From an uncultured Collinsella sp. (lineage in GTDB: Bacteria; Actinomycetota; Coriobacteriia; Coriobacteriales; Coriobacteriaceae), in assembly GCA_959596495.1 (NCBI GenBank), contig CAUFXK010000058.1, positions 1 to 11,838 on the forward strand: a DNA stretch of 11,838 nucleotides. The letters run 5' to 3'. The notes below the pieces were generated by a model, which saw only the letters and a list, made by a program, of their open reading frames with translations, was not told the origin of the DNA and did not search any database. The translations under genes and the position numbers were made by a program. Shown here one piece after another: positions 5,248 to 11,838 of the stretch (its first letter is position 1; every line of letters begins with the position of its first letter).

Positions 5248-5713
5248 CCGCTATCAGGACAAGGTGCTCGAGACCTACGCGCGCTCCCTTCTGGAAGCCG
5301 CTAAGGCCGAGAACCATGTGTTCGAGGACCTCGAGATGATCGAGCGCTTGGCTTCTGCCAGCCCCGAGATCATCGCCGTGCTCGACACCATGTCCAAGCG
5401 CGACCAGCTCGACCTTCTTCCCAAGGTGGCAGCTGCCTTTAAGTATGTTGCCGAGGAAGACGAGGATGTAGTGGGCGTGACCGTCACCACGGCGATCCCG
5501 CTCGACGACGAGCTGCGTCAAACCATCACTAAGAAATGCGAGCAGGACTTCGGCCGCAAGGTATTCCTTATCGAGCAGGTTGACCCGTCTATCGTGGGCG
5601 GCCTGGTGCTCGAGGCCCGCGGCGAGCGTCGTGACATTTCCGTCAAGACGCAGCTGCGCATCGCGCAGGAGACCCTCGCAAACTCTGCTAATTCGTACGG
5701 AGGTGAAGCCTAA
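5237..5713 (+). CDS. atpH: F-type ATP synthase subunit delta
   Basis: This is the cap joining the b stalk to the top of F1 (the OSCP equivalent). It has 158 residues against about 175-180 in many bacteria, so it is slightly compact. The N-terminal helical domain starts at YQDKVLETYARSLLEAAKAE. The C-terminal signature is clear: VDPSIVGGLVLEARGERRD, then ISVKTQLRIAQETL. The ATG lies inside atpF, with AGGT 7 nt upstream, overlapping atpF by 11 nt. Its stop shares one base with the atpA start in TAATG. Both overlaps point to coupled translation that keeps peripheral-stalk and F1 subunits in balance. Confidence 0.93.
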   Translation: MPTSRYQDKVLETYARSLLEAAKAENHVFEDLEMIERLASASPEIIAVLDTMSKRDQLDLLPKVAAAFKYVAEEDEDVVGVTVTTAIPLDDELRQTITKKCEQDFGRKVFLIEQVDPSIVGGLVLEARGERRDISVKTQLRIAQETLANSANSYGGEA

Positions 5714-7311
5714 TGTCCGAAACCCTCAATGCCCAGGATATCGCCAAGAAACTGCAGGAGCAGCTCACGAGCCTCTCCGCGACGGTCGATACGCATGAGG
5801 TTTCAACGGTCGACGAGGTAGGCGACGGCATCGCGCGCGTCTCCGGCCTCAAGAGCGCCATGGCAGGCGAGCTTCTGGAGTTCAAGAGCTCCGATACCGG
5901 TGAGACCGTCTTCGGCCTTGCCCAGAACCTTGACCGTGACGAGGTCGGCGCCGTTCTGTTCGGTGCCGTCGACTCCATCAAGGAAGGCGACGAGTGCCGC
6001 ACCACTGGCCGCATTATGGATATCCCCGTGAGCCGTGCCATGCTCGGCCGCGTCGTCAATCCGCTCGGCCAGCCCATCGACGGCCTGGGCGACATCGTCG
6101 CCACGCACCGTCGCCCCATCGAGTTCAAGGCTCCCGGCGTCATCGATCGTACCCCAGTGTGCGAGCCGGTTCAGACCGGTCTGCTCGCTATCGACTCCAT
6201 GGTGCCTATTGGCCGCGGTCAGCGTGAGCTCATCATCGGCGACCGTAAGACCGGTAAGACCGCCATCGCCATCGACGCTATCCTCAACCAGCGCGGCAAG
6301 GGCATGGTCTGCATCTATGTCGCCATCGGCCAGAAGGCCTCCACGGTTGCCAACATCCGCGAGACCCTCGCTCAGCACGGTGCGCTCGACTACACCATCA
6401 TCGTTTCGGCCACCGCTGCCGATTCCGCCCCTATGCAGTACATCGCGCCTATGGCCGGTGCCGCTATCGGCGAGTTCTTCATGTACAACGGCGAGGACGG
6501 CAAGCCCGCCAGCGAGACCAACCCCGGCGGCCACGTGCTCGTCATCTACGACGACCTGTCCAAGCAGGCTGTGGCCTACCGTCAGATGTCGCTGACGCTG
6601 CATCGTCCGCCCGGACGCGAGGCCTATCCTGGCGACATCTTCTACCTGCACTCTCGTCTGCTCGAGCGTGCCGTCAAGATGTCCAAGAAGAACGGTTACG
6701 GCTCCATGACGGCACTGCCGATCATCGAGACCCAGGACGGCGACGTCTCGGCCTACATTCCGACCAACGTCATTTCCATTACCGATGGTCAGATCTACCT
6801 GCAGTCCGAGCTCTTCTTCCAGGGTCAGCGCCCGGCAGTCGACGTGGGCATCTCCGTGTCCCGCGTCGGTGGCGATGCGCAGACCAAGGCTATGAAGCAG
6901 GTTGCCGGCAACCTTCGCCTGGACCTCGCTTCGTACCAGGAGCTCGCTGGCTTTACGCAGTTCGGCTCCGACCTCGACGAGGCTACTCAGAAGCAGCTGA
7001 CCCATGGTGCTCGCATGACCGAGCTCCTGAAGCAGCCGCGTTACAAGCCGTTTGAGGTTGGCGAGCAGATCGTTACGCTGTTCGCTGGCAACGAGGGCTT
7101 CCTGGATGACCTGGAGATCGCCGACGTGCTGCCCTTCCGTGCCGAGCTCATCGAGTACATGGACAATGGCTTTGGTTCGCTGCTCGACAAGGTTCGCGCC
7201 AAGAAGATCGATGATGACACCAAGGCTGAGCTCTTGCGCGTCATCGGCGACTTCAAGCAGCAGTTCATGGCCAAGCACCATTCGGATGTTTCTGGATCAG
7301 AGGAGAACTAA
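5713..7311 (+). CDS. atpA: F-type ATP synthase subunit alpha
   Basis: This is the non-catalytic nucleotide-binding subunit of the F1 hexamer. It has 532 residues; E. coli has 513. The ATG at 5713 follows a near-perfect GGAGGTGA (5699-5706) by 6 nt. The beta-barrel domain runs about 28-100. Walker A is GDRKTGKT (176-183), Walker B is VLVIYDD ending near D280-D281, and the arginine finger that reaches the catalytic site is R384 in SVSRVGG. Between GEFFMYNG and HVLVIYDD lies an insertion of about 12 residues (about 261-273, DGKPASETNPG region). It is absent from the E. coli, Bacillus and Mycobacterium sequences I can recall and sits just before Walker B. The rest aligns without gaps through the helical C-terminal domain. 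atpG follows after 5 nt. Confidence 0.97.
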   Translation: MSETLNAQDIAKKLQEQLTSLSATVDTHEVSTVDEVGDGIARVSGLKSAMAGELLEFKSSDTGETVFGLAQNLDRDEVGAVLFGAVDSIKEGDECRTTGRIMDIPVSRAMLGRVVNPLGQPIDGLGDIVATHRRPIEFKAPGVIDRTPVCEPVQTGLLAIDSMVPIGRGQRELIIGDRKTGKTAIAIDAILNQRGKGMVCIYVAIGQKASTVANIRETLAQHGALDYTIIVSATAADSAPMQYIAPMAGAAIGEFFMYNGEDGKPASETNPGGHVLVIYDDLSKQAVAYRQMSLTLHRPPGREAYPGDIFYLHSRLLERAVKMSKKNGYGSMTALPIIETQDGDVSAYIPTNVISITDGQIYLQSELFFQGQRPAVDVGISVSRVGGDAQTKAMKQVAGNLRLDLASYQELAGFTQFGSDLDEATQKQLTHGARMTELLKQPRYKPFEVGEQIVTLFAGNEGFLDDLEIADVLPFRAELIEYMDNGFGSLLDKVRAKKIDDDTKAELLRVIGDFKQQFMAKHHSDVSGSEEN

Positions 7312-7316
7312 GCCCC

Positions 7317-8225
7317 ATGGCCAACCTTCGCGACATTAAGAAGCGAATCTCCTCGGTTACCACGACCAAGCAGATCACGCGCACGATGGAGATGGTCTCT
7401 ACGGCCAAGATCCGTCGTGCTCTCGATCGCTCCAAGCAGGCTGAGCCCTATAAGGAGGCGCTGACCGACGTCATGTTGACGGTCGCCGGCGACGCCTCCT
7501 GTTCGGGCACCGATCCCATGCTGCAGAAGCATGAGAGCGTCAAGCATGGCCTGATTGTCGTTATTGCCTCGGACCGCGGCCTTGCCGGCGGTTTCAATAC
7601 GACGGTGGAGCGCACGGCCGAAAAGCTCGCCGCTTCTTGGGCGAACGACGGCATCGAGTGCGAGATCATCGCGTGCGGGCGTAAGCCGGCCACGTATTTC
7701 CGTGACCGCGCAAACGTTGTCATGCACTTTGAGGGCAACTCCTCTGAGCCCGATTTCAATCAGGCCCGCATGATCTCCTCTCATATCTGCGATGCGTATC
7801 GTGCCGGTGAGCTTGACCGTGTCGAGCTTGTCTACCACCACGCCAAGAACCGCGTGGATCAGGAGCTTCGCGTCGAGCATCTGTTGCCGCTCGACCCCGA
7901 GATGATCGCTATGGCCCACGGTCCGCGTAAGAACGAGACCGACGCCCCTAAGCGCATCTCGTCCACGTTCGAGTTCGTGCCCTCTCCCGAGCATGTTCTC
8001 GGCAAGCTTGTGCCGTCTTATATCCTGACGGTCATCTACCAGGCCCTGATCGATTCGGCGGCTGCCGAGCAGGGTGCACGCCGCAAGGCCATGCACTCCG
8101 CGACGGAAAACGCCACCGCGATCATCTCGACCCTTACCCGCACGTATAGTCGCGTGCGCCAGGCTTCGATTACGACCGAGATTAACGAGATCGTCGGCGG
8201 AGCCTCAGCATTGGAGGAACAGTAA
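7317..8225 (+). CDS. atpG: F-type ATP synthase subunit gamma
   Basis: This is the central rotor shaft of F1. It has 302 residues, slightly longer than the usual 285-290. The ATG at 7317 follows AGAGGAG (7299-7305) by about 11 nt. The N-terminal coiled-coil helix begins MANLRDIKKRISSVTTTKQITRTMEMVSTAKIRRA-like and is typical. The Rossmann-like middle has DRGLAGGFNTTVER (near residues 86-99). The C-terminal helix with the family signature ends ATENATAIISTLTRTYSRVR, then EINEIVGGA. The stop overlaps the atpD start by one base (TAATG at 8223-8227), and the end of the gene carries atpD's GGAGG site. A long antisense reading frame over its 3' end is a codon-bias shadow. Confidence 0.95.
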   Translation: MANLRDIKKRISSVTTTKQITRTMEMVSTAKIRRALDRSKQAEPYKEALTDVMLTVAGDASCSGTDPMLQKHESVKHGLIVVIASDRGLAGGFNTTVERTAEKLAASWANDGIECEIIACGRKPATYFRDRANVVMHFEGNSSEPDFNQARMISSHICDAYRAGELDRVELVYHHAKNRVDQELRVEHLLPLDPEMIAMAHGPRKNETDAPKRISSTFEFVPSPEHVLGKLVPSYILTVIYQALIDSAAAEQGARRKAMHSATENATAIISTLTRTYSRVRQASITTEINEIVGGASALEEQ

Positions 8226-9679
8226 TGGCTAATAACACCGTAAAGCTTGCGGTCGAGGAAGCCACCAAGAAGACGACTGCCGGTGATGGTCGCATCGTGC
8301 GTATCATCGGCCCTGTCGTCGACGTCAAGTTTGACGGCGCGGTGCCCCCGATCTACAACGCGCTCACGGTCGAGGCCGAGACCCCGATCGGTCATCTGAG
8401 CACGATCCTCGAGGTCGAGAGCCAGCTTCCGGGCGGCGTCGTCCGCACGGTCGCCATGTCCTCGACCGACGGCCTGCAGCGCGGCCTCATCGCCACCGAT
8501 ACCGGTGAGCCCATGAAGATGCCCGTTGGCCCCAAGACGCTCGGCCGCATTTGGAACGTCATGGGCAAGCCTGTCGACGGCAAGCCCATGCCTGAGGTGG
8601 AGGAGTTCTACCCCATCCACCATGCAGCGCCCCGCTTTGACGAGCTCACCACCAAGACCGAGATCTTCGAGACCGGCATCAAGGCCGTCGACCTGCTCGA
8701 GCCCTACATCCGTGGCGGCAAGACCGGCCTGTTCGGCGGCGCCGGCGTTGGCAAGACCGTTCTGATTCAGGAGCTCATCAACAACCTCGCCCAGGAGCAC
8801 GGCGGCACCTCGGTGTTCACCGGCGTCGGCGAGCGTACCCGCGAGGGCACCGACCTTTATCTCGAGATGAGCGAGTCTGGCGTTATCGACAAGACCTGCT
8901 TGGTCTATGGTCAGATGAACGAGCCGCCCGGAGCGCGTCTGCGCATCGGTCTGGCCGGCCTTACCACCGCTGAGTACTTCCGCGATCGCGGCCAGGACGT
9001 TCTGCTGTTCATCGACAACATCTTCCGCTTCTCCCAGGCGGGTTCCGAGGTTTCCGCACTGCTGGGCCGTATGCCGTCCGCCGTTGGTTACCAGCCCACG
9101 CTGGCAACCGAGATGGGCGACCTCCAGGAGCGCATTACCTCGACCAAGACGGGCTCCATTACCTCCGTCCAGGCTGTCTACGTCCCCGCAGACGACCTGA
9201 CCGACCCGGCGCCTGCCACGACGTTTACTCACCTCGATGCCACCACGGTTCTTTCGCGTAGCATTTCGTCGCTCGGCCTGTTCCCGGCTATCGACCCGCT
9301 TGCGTCTTCCTCCGACGCTCTCGATCCCTCGATCGTCGGCGAGGAGCACTACCGTGTCGCCGTCAAGGTCCAGGAGCTCCTGCAGGAGTACTCCGACCTT
9401 CAGGACATCATCGCCATTCTGGGTATGGACGAGCTGTCCGAGGAGCAGCGCCTTACGGTCAACCGTGCCCGTAAGATTCAGCAGTTCCTCTCGCAGTCCT
9501 TCCACGTCGCCGAGAAGTTCACCGGCAACCCCGGTGTCTACGTCCGCGTCGAGGATACCGTCCGCTCTTTTGCCGAGATTGTCGACGGCAAGGCCGATGA
9601 CCTGCCCGAGCAGGCTTTCCGCTATGCTTCCACGATTGAGGACGTGCGCGAGCGCGCCCGCAAGATGGGGGAGAAGTAG
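8225..9679 (+). CDS. atpD: F-type ATP synthase subunit beta
   Basis: This is the catalytic subunit that makes or hydrolyses ATP at the alpha/beta interface. It has 484 residues; the family norm is about 460-470. The extra length is an N-terminal tail of about 20 residues before DGRIVRIIGPVVDVKF. The ATG at 8225 follows GGAGG (8213-8217) by 7 nt. Walker A is GGAGVGKT (171-178), the catalytic glutamate is E203 in VGERTREGTDLY, Walker B is VLLFIDNIFRF with D264, and the alpha/beta signature PAIDPLASSS is intact. The motif near the C-terminal domain reads DELSEEQR, matching the DELSEED region that contacts gamma and epsilon, with Gln in place of the final acidic residue. All catalytic residues appear present, so an active enzyme is expected. 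Confidence 0.97.
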   Translation: MANNTVKLAVEEATKKTTAGDGRIVRIIGPVVDVKFDGAVPPIYNALTVEAETPIGHLSTILEVESQLPGGVVRTVAMSSTDGLQRGLIATDTGEPMKMPVGPKTLGRIWNVMGKPVDGKPMPEVEEFYPIHHAAPRFDELTTKTEIFETGIKAVDLLEPYIRGGKTGLFGGAGVGKTVLIQELINNLAQEHGGTSVFTGVGERTREGTDLYLEMSESGVIDKTCLVYGQMNEPPGARLRIGLAGLTTAEYFRDRGQDVLLFIDNIFRFSQAGSEVSALLGRMPSAVGYQPTLATEMGDLQERITSTKTGSITSVQAVYVPADDLTDPAPATTFTHLDATTVLSRSISSLGLFPAIDPLASSSDALDPSIVGEEHYRVAVKVQELLQEYSDLQDIIAILGMDELSEEQRLTVNRARKIQQFLSQSFHVAEKFTGNPGVYVRVEDTVRSFAEIVDGKADDLPEQAFRYASTIEDVRERARKMGEK

Positions 9680-9682
9680 GTT

Positions 9683-10075
9683 ATGCGTATCCGCATCGTG
9701 TGCCCCGTGAGCTGCGCCTATGAGGGCGACGCTGCGTTTGTGTCGATTCCGTCCACGGATGGCGAGTTTGGCGTCCTGCCTGCTCACTCCAGCGAGATCT
9801 GCACGATCGACCGCGGTTACGTTCGCGTTTCCGATAAGGCCATGGGCACTGTCGACCACACGTTTGCCGTGGCCGGCGGCTATGCCCAGGTTGCGGACGA
9901 TGTCGTGACCGTTCTCGCCGAGCGCGCTTGCGATTTGGCGACCGTCGATGCCGACAAGCTTAAAGCTGATATTCAAGGTTTTGAAGAGAAGCTGGGTAAT
10001 TTGTCGGAGGATGATGCACGCCGCGCCTACCTCTATAATGAAATCGCATGGTGTAAGCTCAAGCTTGCCCAATAG
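9683..10075 (+). CDS. atpC: F-type ATP synthase subunit epsilon
   Basis: This is the small rotor-foot subunit that couples gamma to the c-ring and can inhibit ATP hydrolysis through its C-terminal helices. It has 130 residues, within the family range. The ATG lies 3 nt after the atpD stop, with purine-rich GGGGGAGAAG just upstream. The N-terminal beta-sandwich shows GEFGVLPAHSS, the standard family motif (usually GEFGILPGH). The C-terminal helical hairpin (about 88-130, DADKLKADIQGFEEKLGNLS onward) is complete, so an inhibitory arm could form. It is the last gene before the operon terminator. Its 3' end contains a perfect TATAAT (10034-10039). Confidence 0.94.
   Translation: MRIRIVCPVSCAYEGDAAFVSIPSTDGEFGVLPAHSSEICTIDRGYVRVSDKAMGTVDHTFAVAGGYAQVADDVVTVLAERACDLATVDADKLKADIQGFEEKLGNLSEDDARRAYLYNEIAWCKLKLAQ
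10034..10039 (+). promoter_or_regulatory. Orphan TATAAT -10 box inside the 3' end of atpC
   Basis: A perfect -10 hexamer lies 130 nt upstream of murA in GC-rich coding DNA, where such a sequence is infrequent. No -35 box is visible at 16-18 nt upstream and there is no TGn extension. The codons spell Leu-Tyr-Asn, so it may be purely coding. If used, transcription would start near 10046 and the message would cross the terminator before reaching murA. Confidence 0.2.
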
Positions 10076-10111
10076 TCAAACGATTTAGCGTTCGACCATT
10101 TGCGAACACAT

Positions 10112-10150
10112 CATGCCCGGGATGGCCCAGCCACCCCGGGCATGCTTTTT
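10112..10150 (+). terminator. Strong intrinsic terminator of the ATP synthase operon
   Basis: CATGCCCGGG (10112-10121) pairs perfectly over 10 bp with CCCGGGCATG (10135-10144). An inner TGGC/GCCA stem (10123-10126 with 10130-10133) extends the hairpin after one mismatch, and CTTTTT (10145-10150) follows. It begins 37 nt after the atpC stop and has every feature of a Rho-independent terminator. A smaller upstream hairpin, GTTCG/CGAAC (10090-10094 with 10103-10107), sits between atpC and it. The murA ribosome site begins immediately after the T-run. Confidence 0.9.
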
Positions 10151-10163
10151 GAAAGGGTAGACC

Positions 10164-11447
10164 TTGGATATTATCCGCGTTGAGGGTGGCCACGCCATCG
10201 GAGGCTCCGTGCCCGTCTCGGGCGCCAAGAACTCCGCGCTCAAACTCATGGCGGCAACGCTTCTGGCGCCGGGCAAGACGACGCTGCAGAACGTGCCCGA
10301 TATTTCCGATGTCCACGTGATGGGCAAGGTGCTCAAGGGCATGGGCGCTACGATCGATGTTCTCGACGAGCACACGCTCGAGATTGATACCTCTCAGGTC
10401 GATTCATGGGAGGCCCCCTACGAGCTCGTTGCCAAGATGCGCGCTTCCACCGCCGTCATGGGGCCCCTGCTGGGCCGCTTCCATCGCGCCAAAATTGCCA
10501 TGCCGGGCGGCTGCAACCTGGGTGCTCGTAAGATCGATATGCACATTCTTGGTCTTGAGGCCCTGGGCGTTGAGTTCGATACCGCCCACGGTTACATCAA
10601 CGCTAATGCGCCCCAAGGTCTGCGCGGTACCACCGTCACGCTCGAGTTCGCCAGCGTCGGTGCGACCGAGAATCTCATCATGGCCTCTGTGCGCGCACAG
10701 GGCACCACGGTTATCGACAATGCCGCCCGCGAGCCCGAGATCGTCGATCTCGCTAACATGCTCAACGAGATGGGCGCCAAGATTGTTGGCGCCGGTACGC
10801 CCGTCGTGACTATCGAAGGCGTGGAAGAGCTCCATCCCGTTATCCATCGCGTGGTGGGCGACCGCATCGAGGCCGGTACCTTTATCGTCGCCGGTGCGTT
10901 GATGGCGGACGATCGCGGTGTCGATGTCACGGGCTTTTGCCCCATTCATTTGGGCATGGTGCTCAAGAAGATGGAGCTCATGGGTATCGACTGCGAGCGC
11001 GTCGAGGATGGCGTCCATGTGAACCGTGCCGAGCGTATCAAGCCGGTCGACATCCAGACGCTTCCGTTCCCCGGTTTCCCGACCGACATGCAGGCGCAGA
11101 TTATGGTGCTCTCCGCCCTTGCCGACGGCAGTTCCGTTATTACCGAGAACATCTTCGAGAATCGCTTTATGTTTGCCTCTGAGCTGGTGCGCATGGGTGC
11201 CGACATTCGTATCGAGAGCCATCATGCCATGATTCATGGCGTCAAGGGCTTCTCGGGTGCACAGGTTACCTCGCCCGATCTGCGCGGCGGAGCGGCCCTC
11301 GTCGTAGCGGGCTTGATCGCCGACGGGACGACCGAGGTTTCGGCTATCCATCACATCAAGCGCGGCTACGAGCAGTTTGTCGAAAAGCTGCAGGCGCTCG
11401 GCGCGCATGTCGAGCATGCTACCGTCCCCGATCCCGTCATCTACTAA
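10164..11447 (+). CDS. murA: UDP-N-acetylglucosamine 1-carboxyvinyltransferase (MurA)
   Basis: It transfers enolpyruvate from PEP to UDP-GlcNAc, the first committed step of peptidoglycan synthesis, in the cytoplasm. It has 427 residues, the normal length. The start is TTG at 10164, 6 nt after GAAAGGG (10151-10157); this places K22-N23 at the standard positions in SGAKNSALKLMAA. The catalytic loop PGGCNLGAR has C117 and R122 (E. coli C115, R120). D308 (PTDMQAQ), D372 (SPDLRGG) and R400 (HHIKRGYE) match E. coli D305, D369 and R397. The Cys is the residue modified by fosfomycin, so on this site alone the enzyme is of the sensitive type. It directly follows the atp terminator with no room for its own promoter there, and an LCP gene follows after 12 nt. 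EPSP synthase is a distant relative but does not fit these motifs. Confidence 0.96.
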   Translation: MDIIRVEGGHAIGGSVPVSGAKNSALKLMAATLLAPGKTTLQNVPDISDVHVMGKVLKGMGATIDVLDEHTLEIDTSQVDSWEAPYELVAKMRASTAVMGPLLGRFHRAKIAMPGGCNLGARKIDMHILGLEALGVEFDTAHGYINANAPQGLRGTTVTLEFASVGATENLIMASVRAQGTTVIDNAAREPEIVDLANMLNEMGAKIVGAGTPVVTIEGVEELHPVIHRVVGDRIEAGTFIVAGALMADDRGVDVTGFCPIHLGMVLKKMELMGIDCERVEDGVHVNRAERIKPVDIQTLPFPGFPTDMQAQIMVLSALADGSSVITENIFENRFMFASELVRMGADIRIESHHAMIHGVKGFSGAQVTSPDLRGGAALVVAGLIADGTTEVSAIHHIKRGYEQFVEKLQALGAHVEHATVPDPVIY

Positions 11448-11459
11448 TACAGGTTGCCT

Positions 11460-11838
11460 ATGTTTAATAAAAAGCCCCTCGCAGATACCACCACCCGAAG
11501 ACCCTCAACTGGTGCGCAGGCCAAGATCTACAGTCGCGATAACGTGGCTCGCTATTCCGAGCGCGCTCGCCAACGTCGTCGTAGCCACACGATTCGTCAC
11601 GTCGCGCTCATTGTCGTGCTTGGCGTGCTGTTGAGTGCCACTACCGCTGCCGGCCTGTGGTTTGCCACCATTATGGGCAAGCTCGGCGATTCTAATGTCA
11701 TTACCGACAATCTGCGTCGGGTTCTGGTTGACACCGATGAGGCAAAGGATCCGTTCTACGTGCTGCTTCTTGGTACCGACGGCCGTCCGGGCGAGGATAC
11801 GTATCGTGCCGACTCGATTATCCTGGCACGCATCGACC
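11460..11838 (+). CDS. LytR-CpsA-Psr (LCP) family protein, N-terminal part (3'-truncated by window edge)
   Basis: LCP proteins are membrane-anchored phosphotransferases that attach glycopolymers such as teichoic acid or capsule-like chains to peptidoglycan. Only the first 126 residues are in the window. The ATG at 11460 follows AGG (11451-11453) by 6 nt. Residues 1-46 are a basic cytoplasmic tail (ERARQRRRSHTIRH). Residues about 47-70 are a single membrane helix (VALIVVLGVLLSATTAAGLWF). The LCP domain then begins at YVLLLGTDGRPGEDTYRADS: D107, R109, R116 and D118 match the conserved GxDxR...RxD polyphosphate-binding residues. It lies 12 nt downstream of murA, so the two are probably co-transcribed as a wall-synthesis pair. 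The exact subgroup and polymer cannot be told from this fragment. Confidence 0.9.
   Translation, partial: MFNKKPLADTTTRRPSTGAQAKIYSRDNVARYSERARQRRRSHTIRHVALIVVLGVLLSATTAAGLWFATIMGKLGDSNVITDNLRRVLVDTDEAKDPFYVLLLGTDGRPGEDTYRADSIILARID

Noticed and set aside
5803..7281. 492-codon open frame on the minus strand across atpA
   Set aside because: Antisense shadow of atpA with repetitive biased composition and no family resemblance; no ribosome site or promoter supports it.
8036..10072. 678-codon open frame on the minus strand across atpG, atpD and atpC
   Set aside because: It lies exactly antisense to three well-identified genes, has low-complexity Ala/Gly/Asp/Val/Leu composition with no recognisable domain, and is the expected mirror of GC-rich codon bias.
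1..11838. tRNA genes, CRISPR arrays, insertion sequences, prophage or toxin-antitoxin genes
   Set aside because: Read for each in the gaps and on both strands; no cloverleaf, spaced repeat, transposase or terminal repeat was seen. Nearly all sequence is accounted for by conserved housekeeping genes.

Overview
This window is a GC-rich, tightly packed chromosomal housekeeping segment, with every gene on the + strand. Protein flavour, start-codon use (several GTG, one TTG) and gene order suggest an anaerobic actinomycete of the Coriobacteriia, possibly Collinsella. That assignment is inference; there is no rRNA or other taxonomic marker here. I see no mobile element, CRISPR array, tRNA or rRNA.

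Layout. Positions 1-584 hold the 3' part of a Sua5/YrdC-type threonylcarbamoyl-AMP synthase gene (tRNA t6A modification). It is followed 13 nt later by glycerol kinase (glpK, 598-2139). After a 123-nt gap with a hairpin comes uracil phosphoribosyltransferase (upp, 2263-2910). The largest non-coding stretch (2911-3191) carries a 10-bp GC-rich inverted repeat, a 10-bp palindrome and a plausible promoter. It leads into a complete F-type ATP synthase operon: a putative subunit I gene, then atpB (a), atpE (c), atpF (b), atpH (delta), atpA (alpha), atpG (gamma), atpD (beta) and atpC (epsilon), ending at 10075. A strong intrinsic terminator (10112-10150) follows. murA (10164-11447, TTG start) begins only 13 nt after the terminator's T-run. 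A LytR-CpsA-Psr (LCP) family gene starts 12 nt after murA and runs off the window end.

How the genes work together. The eight structural ATP synthase genes encode the whole F1Fo machine. They are translationally linked by short gaps and stop/start overlaps (TAATG at atpH/atpA and at atpG/atpD). c-subunit residues predict H+ rather than Na+ coupling. murA (first committed step of peptidoglycan synthesis) and the LCP protein (attachment of glycopolymers to the wall) form an envelope pair. The order sua5 ... upp-atpIBEFHAGDC ... murA resembles that of Bacillus and other Firmicutes, so most of the window looks like an old conserved block, with glpK as a possible lineage-specific insertion.

I do not see a new biological system. 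The points worth a second look are a very short (64-residue) c subunit, a signal-peptide-like N-terminus on the b subunit, a 12-residue insertion in the alpha subunit, a glycerol kinase with an altered phosphate-binding motif and no fructose-bisphosphate loop, and a terminator that leaves murA no room for a promoter of its own.
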